DNA from: JANNOG01 sp964516515
GTDB taxonomy: Bacteria > Actinomycetota > Actinomycetes > Actinomycetales > JBBAYJ01
NCBI GenBank assembly: GCA_964516515.1
Contig: CAZEYA010000069.1
Span: 1-17,344 of the forward strand
Reading direction: 5' to 3'
DNA: 17,344 nucleotides
This document shows, one piece after another, positions 6,186-15,139 of this stretch. Both the position numbers and the translations under genes were made by a program. The stretch's first letter is position 1; each line of letters opens with the position of its first letter. The notes under the pieces are model-generated. The model did not search any database and was not told the DNA's origin. It saw only the letters and a list, made by a program, of their open reading frames with translations.

Positions 6186-8348
6186 GTGACCTCCACCACC
6201 ACGGCGACCAGTCCCGCAGCAATCGGCACCGCCGCGCCGGCCGAGCTCGAGTGGACAGATCTGGACCGGCGGGCGGTCGACATCGCTCGAGCGCTCGCCA
6301 TGGACAGCGTCCAATCGGCCGGCAACGGCCATCCCGGCACCGCGATGAGCCTGGCCCCGGTCGCTCATCTGCTCTATCAGCAGGTGCTGCGCCACAACCC
6401 CGCAGATCCCTCATGGCCCGGCCGCGACCGCTTCGTGCTCAGTGCCGGGCACGCCAGCATCCTGCTGTACGTGCAGCTGTATCTCAACGGCTACGGCCTG
6501 GAGCTCGACGACCTCAAGCACCTGCGCAAGTGGGGATCCAAGACGCCGGGTCACCCCGAGCACGGCCACACCGCGGGCGTGGAGACGACCACCGGCCCGC
6601 TCGGGCAGGGTCTGTCGATGGCCGTGGGCATGGCTGCCGCCGCCCGGCGGGAACGTGGCCTGTTCGACCCCGACGCGTCCGAGGGGCAGTCCCCCTTCGA
6701 CCACGCGGTCTACGTCATCGCTTCCGACGGGGACATGGAGGAGGGTGTGACCTCCGAGGCCAGCTCGTGGGCCGGGCACCAGGAACTGGGCAACCTGGTC
6801 GTCATCTACGACCAGAATCAGATCTCCATCGAGGACGACACCGACATCGCGCTCAGCGAGGACACCGCCGCCCGCTACGAGGCCTACGGGTGGCACGTAC
6901 AGACGGTGGACTGGCGACTCGGCAACCGGGGTGGCAACGTCACCGACTACCGGGAGGACGTGGCGGCGCTACACGCTGCCCTGCAGGCAGCCCGTGACCG
7001 CACCGATCGCCCCTGCCTCGTGGTGCTTCGGACCATCATCGGATGGCCGGCTCCCAACCTGCGCAACACCGGCAAGGCCCACGGCTCGGCCCTGGGCGCC
7101 GACGAGGTACGCAAGACCAAGGAGGTGCTGGGCCTCGACCCGGACGCCAGTTTCGACGTCGGTGACGATGTGCTCGGCCACACCCGCGCGAGCGGCGAGC
7201 GCGGCGCTCGGCTGCAGCGCGATTGGACCGAACGCTTCGAGGCGTGGCGCTCGGCCGACCCCGAGCGCGCCGCCCTGCATGACCGCCTCTCGCGCCGCGA
7301 GCTCCCCGCCGGTTGGACCGATGCGCTGCCGGTCTTCGCCCCGGGCAAGGCCGTCGCCACCCGTGCCGCCTCCGGCGAGGTGCTCAACGCCCTCGCGCCG
7401 GTGCTGCCCGAGCTGTGGGGCGGCTCAGCCGACCTCGCGGGCAGCAACAACACGACGATGAAGGGTGAGCCCAGCTTCGTGCCCGCCCGGCGTGCGACCG
7501 GGATGTTCCCCGGCGGACCGTACGGCCGGACGCTGCACTTCGGCATCCGTGAGCACGCGATGGGCTCGATCCTCAACGGCATCGCGGTGCACGGCGGCAC
7601 ACGGCCCTACGGCGGCACGTTCCTCGTCTTCAGCGACTACATGCGTGGCGCCGTGCGGCTGTCGGCGATCATGGGCCTGCCGGTGACCTACGTCTGGACC
7701 CACGACTCGATCGGCCTCGGCGAGGACGGCCCCACCCACCAGCCGATCGAGCACCTCGCCTCGCTGCGGGCGATGCCGGGCCTGGCGGTGGTGCGCCCGG
7801 CCGACGCCAACGAGACCGTGGTGGCCTGGCGTTGCGTGCTGGAGCGCGGGGCGCCCGCTGGGCTGGCGCTGAGCCGGCAGAACCTGCCGGTCATCGACCG
7901 GTCCTCCGGCGGCACCGGCCCGGCCGACGGCGTCGCGCGCGGCGCCTACGTCCTGCTCGACGCCGAGGACCTGTCGCCCGGCGAGGAGCCCGACGTCATC
8001 CTCATCGCCACCGGCTCGGAGGTGCAGACCGCCGTCGCCGCCCGCGGCATCCTCGCTGCCGAGGGGATCCAGGCCCGCGTGGTGTCCATGCCGTGCTGGG
8101 AGTGGTTCGAGGCCGAGGACCAGGCTTACCGCGACAGCGTCCTGCCGCCGTCGGTGCGTGCCCGGGTCAGTGTCGAGGCGGGTGCGACATTCGGCTGGCA
8201 CCGCTGGGTCGGCGACGCCGGCCGGTGCGTCGGCATCGACCACTTCGGTGCCAGCGCCGACTACCAGGACCTGTTCCGCGAGTTCGCGATGACCGACGAC
8301 GCCGTGGCTGCAGCTGCCAGGCAGTCCATCCAGGCCGCGCGAAGCTGA
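6186..8348 (+). CDS. tkt: Transketolase
   Basis: Transketolase moves two-carbon ketol units between sugar phosphates using thiamine diphosphate, linking xylulose-5-P, ribose-5-P and erythrose-4-P to fructose-6-P and glyceraldehyde-3-P in the cytoplasm. The 720 residues are slightly longer than usual because of a Thr/Ala-rich N-terminus. Seen: His49 in GNGHPGTAMS, HGHTAGVETTTGPLGQGLS, the cofactor motif D181-G-D with MEEGV after it and the DQNQISI segment about 30 residues on, catalytic Glu456 in HFGIREHAMGS, and THDSIGLGEDGPTHQPIEHL in the pyrimidine domain. GTG 6186 follows TTAGGAGTGCC at good spacing. It heads the pentose-phosphate operon, with 80 bases to tal. Confidence 0.97.
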   Translation: MTSTTTATSPAAIGTAAPAELEWTDLDRRAVDIARALAMDSVQSAGNGHPGTAMSLAPVAHLLYQQVLRHNPADPSWPGRDRFVLSAGHASILLYVQLYLNGYGLELDDLKHLRKWGSKTPGHPEHGHTAGVETTTGPLGQGLSMAVGMAAAARRERGLFDPDASEGQSPFDHAVYVIASDGDMEEGVTSEASSWAGHQELGNLVVIYDQNQISIEDDTDIALSEDTAARYEAYGWHVQTVDWRLGNRGGNVTDYREDVAALHAALQAARDRTDRPCLVVLRTIIGWPAPNLRNTGKAHGSALGADEVRKTKEVLGLDPDASFDVGDDVLGHTRASGERGARLQRDWTERFEAWRSADPERAALHDRLSRRELPAGWTDALPVFAPGKAVATRAASGEVLNALAPVLPELWGGSADLAGSNNTTMKGEPSFVPARRATGMFPGGPYGRTLHFGIREHAMGSILNGIAVHGGTRPYGGTFLVFSDYMRGAVRLSAIMGLPVTYVWTHDSIGLGEDGPTHQPIEHLASLRAMPGLAVVRPADANETVVAWRCVLERGAPAGLALSRQNLPVIDRSSGGTGPADGVARGAYVLLDAEDLSPGEEPDVILIATGSEVQTAVAARGILAAEGIQARVVSMPCWEWFEAEDQAYRDSVLPPSVRARVSVEAGATFGWHRWVGDAGRCVGIDHFGASADYQDLFREFAMTDDAVAAAARQSIQAARS

Positions 8349-8428
8349 CACGGCGCGGCGTTGGACCAGAGGAAGCGGACCACGCTCGAGGCACGGCCAC
8401 TGACGACCAATCGACCAATGGAGGACTC

Positions 8429-9589
8429 GTGACATCCCAGACCGACCCCGGCCCCGTATCCCCGCCCATGGCCGAGCTCGCCCGCTACGGGGTGAGCGTC
8501 TGGCTCGACGACCTCTCCCGGGACCTGGTGCGCTCCGGCGACCTCGGCCGGCTCATCGAGCGCGGTGTCGTCGGCCTGACGAGCAACCCGACGATCTTCG
8601 CCAACGCGCTGGCGAAAGGCAACGCCTACGATGACCAGCTGGCCGAGCTGGCGGCGGCGGGCGCCGATGTGGAGACCGCTGTCGTCGACGTCACGACGAC
8701 CGATGTCCGCGAGGCGTGTGACGTCTTCAACGCCGCCGGCACCGGCACGGGAGCCACGGCCGACCCACGTGACGGTCGGGTCAGCCTGGAGGTCGACCCA
8801 CGGCTCGCGCACGATACCGAGGCGACCGTCGCCCTCGCCGCGGAGCTGTGGCGGCGGGTCGACCGGCCCAACCTCATGATCAAGATTCCCGCCACTCTCG
8901 CCGGCCTGCCCGCCATCAGCCGCGTGCTGGGCGAGGGCATCAGCGTCAACGTCACGCTGATCTTCGGCCTGGAGCGGTACCGCGCCGTGGTCAACGCCTG
9001 GCTGGAGGGTCTGGAACTGGCCGCCCGCAACGGTCACGACATCTCCCGGATCTACAGCGTGGCCTCGTTCTTCGTCAGCCGCGTCGACACTCTCGTCGAC
9101 GCCCGGCTGGACGCCATCGGCACGGGGGAGGCACGGGCGCTGCGAGGGCTGGCCGCCGTGGCGAATGCCCGCCTGGCTTACGAGGTCTACGAAGAGACGC
9201 TCGCCAGCGTCCGCTGGCAGGACCTGGCCGGGGCGGGGGCACTGCCGCAGCGGCCGCTGTGGGCGTCCACCGGCGTCAAGGACCCGGCGTACCCGGACAC
9301 CAAGTACGTCGTCGACCTGGTGGCGCCCGACGTCGTCAACACGATGCCCTCCTCGACGCTGTCCGCGGTCATAGACCATGCGGACCTCGCCGGCGACACC
9401 GTGCGCGACACCTACGTGGGCGCCAAGGAGGTTCTCGACCGGGTCGCCGAGCTGGGGATCGGCTACAACGAGGTCATCGAGACCCTGGAGCGCGAGGGCG
9501 TGGCGAAGTTCCAGGCCAGCTGGGAGGAGTTGTTGGCCACTGTCGAGGGCGAGCTCGAGTCGGCTCGCGCCCGGGTGACCCAGGCATGA
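8429..9589 (+). CDS. tal: Transaldolase
   Basis: Transaldolase moves a dihydroxyacetone unit from sedoheptulose-7-P to glyceraldehyde-3-P through a lysine Schiff base, yielding erythrose-4-P and fructose-6-P. The 386-residue barrel protein shows GVVGLTSNPTIFANAL near the N-terminus, the catalytic Lys152 in LMIKIPAT, GISVNVTLIFGLERY and the late PLWASTGVKDPAYPDTKYV. The length and these motifs match the long actinobacterial type. GTG 8429 is chosen because GGAGG sits 4 bases upstream; ATG 8469 would remove only a poorly conserved lead. The stop forms ATGA with the pgi start. The same frame is open back to 7832, but that part lies inside tkt and is a shadow. Confidence 0.96.
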   Translation: MTSQTDPGPVSPPMAELARYGVSVWLDDLSRDLVRSGDLGRLIERGVVGLTSNPTIFANALAKGNAYDDQLAELAAAGADVETAVVDVTTTDVREACDVFNAAGTGTGATADPRDGRVSLEVDPRLAHDTEATVALAAELWRRVDRPNLMIKIPATLAGLPAISRVLGEGISVNVTLIFGLERYRAVVNAWLEGLELAARNGHDISRIYSVASFFVSRVDTLVDARLDAIGTGEARALRGLAAVANARLAYEVYEETLASVRWQDLAGAGALPQRPLWASTGVKDPAYPDTKYVVDLVAPDVVNTMPSSTLSAVIDHADLAGDTVRDTYVGAKEVLDRVAELGIGYNEVIETLEREGVAKFQASWEELLATVEGELESARARVTQA

Positions 9590-11235
9590 GCGCTGTGAGA
9601 CCGACGACCACCGGGGTGAGCGAGACAGTCTCGTCGCTGGTCACCACTGGTATCGCGGGGCGGATCGCCAAGCAGGACGCGGCCGTCTGGGGACCGGACG
9701 CACAGTTCGAGGCCGCCATCCGGCTCGGCTGGACGGCCCTGCACGAGACCTCGCGGCCGCTGCTGTCGACGATCCTGGCCTTGCGGGACGAACTGCTGGG
9801 CGAGGGCATCGACCGGGTCGCGCTGTGCGGCATGGGCGGCTCGTCACTCGCTCCGGAAGTCATCTGTGCCGCTGCCGGCGTGCCGCTGGTCGTGCTGGAC
9901 TCCACGGACCCGTCGCAGGTACGCAGCGCCATGGTGGACCTCGAACGCACCGTGGTCGTGGTCTCGAGCAAGTCCGGATCGACACTGGAGACCGACAGCC
10001 AGCGTCGCAGCTTCGTCGAGGCGTTCACCGCGGCTGGCGTCGATGCGGCGCGCCGCATCGTCGTCGTCACCGACCCCGGCTCGGCGCTGGAGCAGACCGC
10101 GCGCGAGCACGGCTACCGGGCCGTGTTCGCAGCCGACCCGAGCGTCGGTGGCCGGTACAGCGCGCTGACGGCATTCGGCCTGGTGCCGTCAGGGCTGGCC
10201 GGTGCCGACATCACGGCACTGTTGGACCAGGCCGCAGCCGCGGCACCCGACCTGTCGCGCGACGAGGCCGACAACCCGGCGCTGCTGCTCGGGGCCGCCA
10301 TGGCCGCGACCCCGGCGGCCGACAGCTTGGCCGCGCGCGGCACGCTCGTCATCGTCGCCCAGGACGGCCTGCCCGGATTCGGGGACTGGGCAGAACAACT
10401 CATCGCCGAGTCCACGGGCAAGCTCGGCCGCGGCGTGCTGCCGGTCGCGGCCGGCCCCGATGCCCCGGAACTCACCACCGGCGCTCCGGACGTGCTGGTC
10501 GCGCGAGTGACCGCCGGCTCGCAGCAGGCCGGATCCTCTGCCGGCGTCAGCGTGACGGGCCCCGACCAGCATGAGCGGGCCCTCGAGGTCACGGTGACGG
10601 GACCGTTGGGTGCGCAGTTCCTGCTGTGGGAGTACGCCACGGCGGTCGCCGGGCACATCCTGGGCATCAACCCGTTCGACCAGCCGGACGTGGAGAGCGC
10701 GAAGGTCGCCGCCCGCGGCCTGCTCGACGCGACCCCGGAGCCGGTCGCGCCCGCCTTCGCCGCCGACGGGGTCGCGGTGACCGGCTCGACAGGGCTACTG
10801 GAGGGCGTCGAGCCGACCCTGCAGGCAGCGTTGGCCGCCACCCTGGGCAGGCTCTCGCCGTCCGGGTACGTGGCCGTCATGGCCTACCTGGACCGGCTGG
10901 CCAACGCGCCGCTGGCAGGAGTGCGGGACCGGCTGGCGGCGCGCACCGGGCGCCCGGTCACCTTCGGCTGGGGACCGCGCTTCCTGCACTCCACCGGCCA
11001 GTTCCACAAGGGCGGGCCGGCGGTCGGTGTCTTCATCCAGGTCGTCGCCGGACCGGGATTCGTCGAGGATCTCCACATCCCGGACCGGCCGTTCAGCTAC
11101 GGCAGGCTCATCGCGGCGCAGGCCGCCGGTGATGCCACGGTGCTGGCGTCGCACGACGTGCCGGTACTGACCTTCACCGTGTCGTCCGATGCTGGCCTGC
11201 GGGCCGTGAAGTCGGCGCTGGACGGCGCACGATGA
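9586..11235 (+). CDS. pgi: Glucose-6-phosphate isomerase
   Basis: Pgi interconverts fructose-6-P and glucose-6-P. The 549-residue protein has two SIS folds. Seen: LCGMGGSSLAPEVI, the phosphate-binding VVVSSKSGSTLETD, the signature VGGRYSALTAFG, Glu275 in ESTGKLGRG, the second signature NPFDQPDVESAK, His468 in FLHSTGQ and Lys475 in QFHKGGPAVGVFI. ATG 9586 overlaps the tal stop as ATGA, implying translational coupling; the next gene overlaps in the same way. The reading frame stays open through tal back to 8848, but the family begins near the ATG. Natural tal-pgi fusions exist, so the tight junction is notable. In this operon Pgi would return fructose-6-P from Tkt/Tal to Zwf. Confidence 0.95.
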   Translation: MSAVRPTTTGVSETVSSLVTTGIAGRIAKQDAAVWGPDAQFEAAIRLGWTALHETSRPLLSTILALRDELLGEGIDRVALCGMGGSSLAPEVICAAAGVPLVVLDSTDPSQVRSAMVDLERTVVVVSSKSGSTLETDSQRRSFVEAFTAAGVDAARRIVVVTDPGSALEQTAREHGYRAVFAADPSVGGRYSALTAFGLVPSGLAGADITALLDQAAAAAPDLSRDEADNPALLLGAAMAATPAADSLAARGTLVIVAQDGLPGFGDWAEQLIAESTGKLGRGVLPVAAGPDAPELTTGAPDVLVARVTAGSQQAGSSAGVSVTGPDQHERALEVTVTGPLGAQFLLWEYATAVAGHILGINPFDQPDVESAKVAARGLLDATPEPVAPAFAADGVAVTGSTGLLEGVEPTLQAALAATLGRLSPSGYVAVMAYLDRLANAPLAGVRDRLAARTGRPVTFGWGPRFLHSTGQFHKGGPAVGVFIQVVAGPGFVEDLHIPDRPFSYGRLIAAQAAGDATVLASHDVPVLTFTVSSDAGLRAVKSALDGAR

Positions 11236-12791
11236 CCACGACCGACGCCATCAGGGCGCAGCGGCTGAGCGCTCCGGTCAACCCGCTACGTGACCCGCGC
11301 GACCGCCGGCTGTCCCGGATCGCCGGACCCGGCAGCCTCGTCATCTTCGGGGTGACCGGCGACCTGGCGCGCAAGAAGCTGATGCCCGCCGTCTACGACC
11401 TCATGCACCGCGGCCTGCTGCCACCCGGCTTCGCCCTGGTCGGGTTCGCTCGACGCGACTGGGACGACCAGAACTTCAACACGGTGGTGCACGACGCGGT
11501 GGTGAAGCACGCCCGCACCCCGTTCGACGAGGCCGTCTGGGCCCAGCTGTCGGCGGGGGTGCGCTTCGTGCAGGGCAGTTTCGACGACGACGACGCGTAC
11601 GACCGGCTGGGCCGCACCATCACGGAGCTGGACGCCGAGCGCGGCACCAGGGGCAACCACGCGTTCTACTTGTCCATCCCGCCGGGGTCGTTCCCCGTGG
11701 TGTGCAAGCAACTGGCGCGATCGGGGCTCTCCGAGCAACGCGAGGACACCTGGCGCCGGGTCGTCATCGAGAAGCCGTTCGGTCACGACCTGGCCAGCGC
11801 CCGCGAGCTGAACGAGGTCGTGGAATCGGTGTTCCCGCCCGACTCGGTGTTCCGGATCGACCACTACCTCGGCAAGGAGACCGTGCAGAACCTGCTGGCG
11901 CTGCGGTTCGCCAACCAGATGTTCGAGCCGATCTGGACCAGCAACTACGTCGACCATGTGCAGATCACCATGGCGGAGGACATCGGCATCGGCGGCCGCG
12001 CCGGGTACTACGACGGCATCGGCGCGGCACGCGACGTCATCCAGAACCACCTGCTCCAGCTCTTCGCCTTGACCGCGATGGAGGAGCCGGTGTCCTTCGA
12101 CGCGCAGGACCTCCGTAACGAGAAGGAGAAGATCCTCTCCGCGGTCCGGCTGCCCACGGACCTTGCCACCTCGACGGCCCGAGGGCAGTACGCGGCGGGC
12201 TGGCAGGGCGGCAGCCACGTCAAGGGTTTCCTGGGCGAGGACGGCATCGCGCCCGACTCCGGCACCGAGACCTTCGCGGCCATCAAGCTGGAGGTCGACA
12301 CCCGGCGCTGGGCCGGTGTGCCGTTCTACCTCCGAGCGGGCAAGCGGCTGGGCCGCCGGGTCACCGAGATCGCCGTCGTCTTCAAGCGCGCCCCCCACCT
12401 GCCGTTCGAGAAGACCGCCGGGGGTGAGCTGGGCCAGAACGCCATCGTCATCCGGGTGCAGCCCGACGAGGGCGTGACCCTGCGGTTCGGGTCCAAGGTG
12501 CCGGGCACCGCGATGGAGGTCCGCGACGTCACGATGGACTTCGGCTACGGCCACTCCTTCACCGAGTCCAGCCCCGAGGCCTACGAGCGGCTCATCCTCG
12601 ACGTCCTGCTCGGTGACCCGCCGCTGTTCCCGCGGCACGCCGAGGTCGAGCTGTCCTGGAAGATCCTCGACCCGATCACGGCGTTCTGGGCGACACAGGG
12701 TCAGCCCCAGCAGTACCCCTCAGGAACCTGGGGACCCCCGTGCGCTGACGAGATGATGGCGCGAGACGGACGGACGTGGCGACTGCCGTGA
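11232..12791 (+). CDS. zwf: Glucose-6-phosphate 1-dehydrogenase
   Basis: Zwf oxidises glucose-6-P to 6-phosphogluconolactone with reduction of NADP, the entry step of the oxidative pentose-phosphate pathway. The 519-residue protein shows the dinucleotide site VIFGVTGDLARKKLMP at 37-52, EKPFGHDLASA, and the active site RIDHYLGKE at 208-216 with His211 and Lys215. A C-terminal ending in PPCADEMMARDGRTWRLP is typical. About 30 residues precede the Rossmann fold, normal for actinobacteria. ATG 11232 overlaps the pgi stop as ATGA. OpcA follows after 7 bases; in actinobacteria OpcA is needed for full Zwf activity, which fits their adjacency. Confidence 0.97.
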   Translation: MTTTDAIRAQRLSAPVNPLRDPRDRRLSRIAGPGSLVIFGVTGDLARKKLMPAVYDLMHRGLLPPGFALVGFARRDWDDQNFNTVVHDAVVKHARTPFDEAVWAQLSAGVRFVQGSFDDDDAYDRLGRTITELDAERGTRGNHAFYLSIPPGSFPVVCKQLARSGLSEQREDTWRRVVIEKPFGHDLASARELNEVVESVFPPDSVFRIDHYLGKETVQNLLALRFANQMFEPIWTSNYVDHVQITMAEDIGIGGRAGYYDGIGAARDVIQNHLLQLFALTAMEEPVSFDAQDLRNEKEKILSAVRLPTDLATSTARGQYAAGWQGGSHVKGFLGEDGIAPDSGTETFAAIKLEVDTRRWAGVPFYLRAGKRLGRRVTEIAVVFKRAPHLPFEKTAGGELGQNAIVIRVQPDEGVTLRFGSKVPGTAMEVRDVTMDFGYGHSFTESSPEAYERLILDVLLGDPPLFPRHAEVELSWKILDPITAFWATQGQPQQYPSGTWGPPCADEMMARDGRTWRLP

Positions 12792-12798
12792 CCCGAGC

Positions 12799-13710
12799 AT
12801 GATCATCGACCTGCCGGCGACGACGACGAGCGCCATCAACCGCAGCCTGGTCGAGCTGCGATCCTCCGGCGGTGCGGTGGCGCTGGGCCGGGTGCTGACC
12901 CTCATCGTGGTGACCGACGCCGGCCATGCCGAGGCCGCCATCGCGGCGGCGATCGAGGCCAGCCGCGAACATCCCTGCCGCGTGCTGGTCATCGTGACCG
13001 GCGACCCCGGCGCACCCACCGCACTGCACGCGCAGATCCGGGTCGGGGGTGACTCCGGCGCCGGCGAGATCGTCGTGCTGCGGATCTACGGCGAGCTCAC
13101 CGCGGATGGCGCCTCCGTCGTCGTCCCGCTGCTGCTACCCGACGCGCCGATCGTCACCTGGTGGCCGGTCAGTGCTCCTGATGTGCCGTCAAAGGACCCG
13201 GTCGGGCGCCTGGCGCAGCGCCGCATCACCGACGCGGCCACCGATCCGGACCCGATCGGGGCGCTGGATCGCCGCAGCGCCGGCTATGCCGCGGGCGATA
13301 CCGACTTCGCCTGGACCCGGATCACGCAGTGGCGGGCGCTGCTCGCCGCCGCGGTTGACCTGCCGCCGTTCGAGCCCGTGACGTCGGTGGTCGTCAGCGG
13401 CGCGGACAACAGCCCGAGCACGATGCTCATGGCCAGCTGGCTGAACTGGCGGCTGCAGTGCGCCGTCGAGCGGCGCACAGTCGGCAGCAGCGGCATGCGG
13501 TCGGTGGTGCTGGAGCGAGCCAACGGCCCGATCAGCCTCGACCGCCCCGACGGCAGGACCGCGACGCTGCGGCAGGAAGGCGAACCGGACCACTTCATCT
13601 CGCTGCCCCGCCGGTCGGTGGCGACCTGCCTGGCCGAGGAACTGCGACGGCTCGACCCCGACGAGGTCTACGGTGAGGTCATCGCCCGGCACAGCACCAT
13701 CGCGGTCTAG
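12799..13710 (+). CDS. opcA: Glucose-6-phosphate dehydrogenase assembly protein OpcA
   Basis: OpcA has no known enzymatic reaction; it supports assembly and activity of Zwf and was described in cyanobacteria and actinobacteria. The 303-residue protein begins MIIDLPATTTSAINRSL and shows HPCRVLVIV, VPLLLPDAPIVTWWPV with two tryptophans, and FAWTRITQWRALLAA, all familiar from actinobacterial OpcA. There is no ribosome site of note before ATG 12799. With 7 bases after the zwf stop and none before pgl, it is presumably translated by coupling. Length matches the family. Confidence 0.94.
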   Translation: MIIDLPATTTSAINRSLVELRSSGGAVALGRVLTLIVVTDAGHAEAAIAAAIEASREHPCRVLVIVTGDPGAPTALHAQIRVGGDSGAGEIVVLRIYGELTADGASVVVPLLLPDAPIVTWWPVSAPDVPSKDPVGRLAQRRITDAATDPDPIGALDRRSAGYAAGDTDFAWTRITQWRALLAAAVDLPPFEPVTSVVVSGADNSPSTMLMASWLNWRLQCAVERRTVGSSGMRSVVLERANGPISLDRPDGRTATLRQEGEPDHFISLPRRSVATCLAEELRRLDPDEVYGEVIARHSTIAV

Positions 13711-14469
13711 ATGGGTGCCACACCCCCCGCGGTGGTCGTGCACCCCGACCGGGACTCACTCGCCGCCGCCGTGGCACGCAAGCTGGCCGGCGCCATCGGT
13801 GAGTCCGTGTCGCGCCGGGGCCGCGCCGACATCGTCCTGACCGGCGGCGGGGTGGGGACCGCCGTCCTCGGTGCGCTGCGCACTGCCGGGGCGGCCCTCG
13901 ACTGGTCCCGGGTACACGTGTGGTGGGGCGACGAGCGGTTCCTACCGGCCGGTGACGCCGACCGCAACGAAACCCAGGCTCGGGCGGCGCTGCTTGATCA
14001 TGTCGCCGTCGATCCGGCCAACGTGCACGCCATGCCGGCGGTGGACCATATCGACAGCCCCGAGGCGGCAGCCGCCGAGTACGCGGCGCTGCTGTCCCAG
14101 CGCGGCCTGGGTGCCGGCCCGGCGCAGTTCGACCTGCCCCGGTTCGATGTGTTGCTGCTCGGGGTGGGCGACGACGGCCACGTCGCCTCGCTGTTCCCGG
14201 GGCACCCGGGCGCGAGTGTCGATGACTCGGCGGTCATCGGCGTCCACGGCTCGCCCAAACCGCCGCCGCTGCGGGTGAGCCTGACGATGCCCGCCATCAC
14301 CTCCGCCGACCAGGTCTGGCTGCTGGTGGCCGGCGCCGAGAAGGCACCGATGGTGGCCGCAGTCCTGACCGGCGCCAGGCCACGGGCGCCCGCCGCGAGA
14401 GCCACAGGACGCGCCGGCACCGTCTGGTTCCTCGACGAGGCGGCCGCCATCGGCCTGGCAGACACCTGA
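13711..14469 (+). CDS. pgl: 6-phosphogluconolactonase
   Basis: Pgl hydrolyses 6-phosphogluconolactone made by Zwf to 6-phosphogluconate. The 252-residue protein belongs to the glucosamine-6-phosphate isomerase/6-phosphogluconolactonase family. Seen: LTGGGVGTAVLGAL, the motif WWGDERFL at 71-78 with Asp74, Glu75 and Arg76, and LLGVGDDGHVASLFPGHPG with His157. ATG 13711 follows the opcA TAG with no gap. It is the last gene of the operon; its stop (14467-14469) faces the vapC stop across 4 bases, so there is no room for a terminator before transcripts run into the opposite gene. It is often named devB in older actinobacterial annotation. Confidence 0.95.
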   Translation: MGATPPAVVVHPDRDSLAAAVARKLAGAIGESVSRRGRADIVLTGGGVGTAVLGALRTAGAALDWSRVHVWWGDERFLPAGDADRNETQARAALLDHVAVDPANVHAMPAVDHIDSPEAAAAEYAALLSQRGLGAGPAQFDLPRFDVLLLGVGDDGHVASLFPGHPGASVDDSAVIGVHGSPKPPPLRVSLTMPAITSADQVWLLVAGAEKAPMVAAVLTGARPRAPAARATGRAGTVWFLDEAAAIGLADT

Positions 14470-14473
14470 AATC

Positions 14474-14905
14474 CTATGGAAGCCTGGGATGACCGGGTAC
14501 CTCATGCACCCGATGCGCAGCCACATCTGTCAATCGCTGCGCCGCCATGGTGAAGTCCTTGTCGTCATGCAAGATCACGAGCTGTCGCGCTGCAGCCGTA
14601 GCGCAGATCAGGAGATCCACAGCGGATAGAGCCCGATGGGCGCCATAGCGGCACAGCCGGTACTGGGCCGAGTCGATCCATCGCCAGGCATCCTTGGAGA
14701 CCGAGACGTTGGGGTACAACGACCGGAACATCTCGCTCATGGTCTCGAACTCGTCAAGATCACGTGCCGACCTGAGGAACTCGGCTCGTTGCGGGGGGCA
14801 AGACCCGACCGCGCCCTCGGTGATGATGCCCCGCCACGCGTCGCGCAGTCCGGGCTCACGAAGCAGTCGCCAGAGCCCTGAGGAATCGACGAGATAGCGA
14901 ATCAA
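14474..14905 (-). CDS. vapC: PIN-domain toxin VapC
   Basis: VapC toxins are Mg-dependent endoribonucleases that cut specific tRNA or rRNA when freed from their antitoxin. The 143-residue protein shows the PIN acidic set: Asp7 (YLVDSS), Glu42 (RAEFL), Asp97 (SAVDLLICATAA), and Asp115/Asp117 (HDDKDF). It starts at TTG 14905, overlapping the vapB TGA in a TTGA quartet; no ATG or GTG closer to the conserved YLVDSS exists, so a weak start coupled to antitoxin translation is likely. A hand count over 14521-14760 gives 60% GC, against 73% in a 60-base sample of pgl, which points to later acquisition. The RNA target cannot be read from the sequence. Confidence 0.9.
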   Translation of the reverse strand: MIRYLVDSSGLWRLLREPGLRDAWRGIITEGAVGSCPPQRAEFLRSARDLDEFETMSEMFRSLYPNVSVSKDAWRWIDSAQYRLCRYGAHRALSAVDLLICATAAARQLVILHDDKDFTMAAQRLTDVAAHRVHEVPGHPRLP

Positions 14906-15123
14906 ACGGCTGGGTTCTTGTCGGCGTCCCGCATCCGCTGCCAGCCCTCGTGGTCCCAGTTCTCAGCGAGCGCCGCGAAATGATCGAGATCGGCGATCCG
15001 GCGATGTCGAGCGGCGTACTCCTGCAATGCCAGGTTCACGGTGTCCCGCTTGGTCCGGGACCCGGACAGTCGCATCGCCTCGGCCAGGGCAGCATCATCG
15101 ATGTCGATCTGCGTGACACTCAT
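14902..15123 (-). CDS. vapB: VapB-family antitoxin
   Basis: This 73-residue protein would neutralise VapC and repress the operon. Seen: a short strand SVTQIDIDD, then helices with TKRDTVNLALQEYAARHRR, the pattern of the VapB family formerly DUF2191, a ribbon-helix-helix type DNA-binding N-terminus. The C-terminal part (DHFAALAENWDHEGW) would contact the toxin. ATG 15123 is chosen over an ATG at 15147 because GGGAGG lies 6 bases before it. The stop overlaps the toxin start. The 61-base gap to rbpA shows no clear terminator, so read-through from rbpA is possible. Confidence 0.87.
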   Translation of the reverse strand: MSVTQIDIDDAALAEAMRLSGSRTKRDTVNLALQEYAARHRRIADLDHFAALAENWDHEGWQRMRDADKNPAV

Positions 15124-15139
15124 GAAGACCTCCCAGGTG

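Noticed and set aside
8400..8428. Direct repeat GACCAAT before tal as a regulatory site
   Set aside because: Two 7-base copies 9 bases apart with no symmetry or promoter context; not distinguishable from chance.
7425..8435. 336-residue minus-strand frame over tkt
   Set aside because: It is a shadow of tkt, with His/Arg/Gly/Ala bias and no start context or motif.
11286..12638. 450-residue open frame antisense to zwf
   Set aside because: Long antisense frames are common in GC-rich DNA; the translation is biased in composition, has no recognised motif, and zwf on the plus strand is unambiguous.
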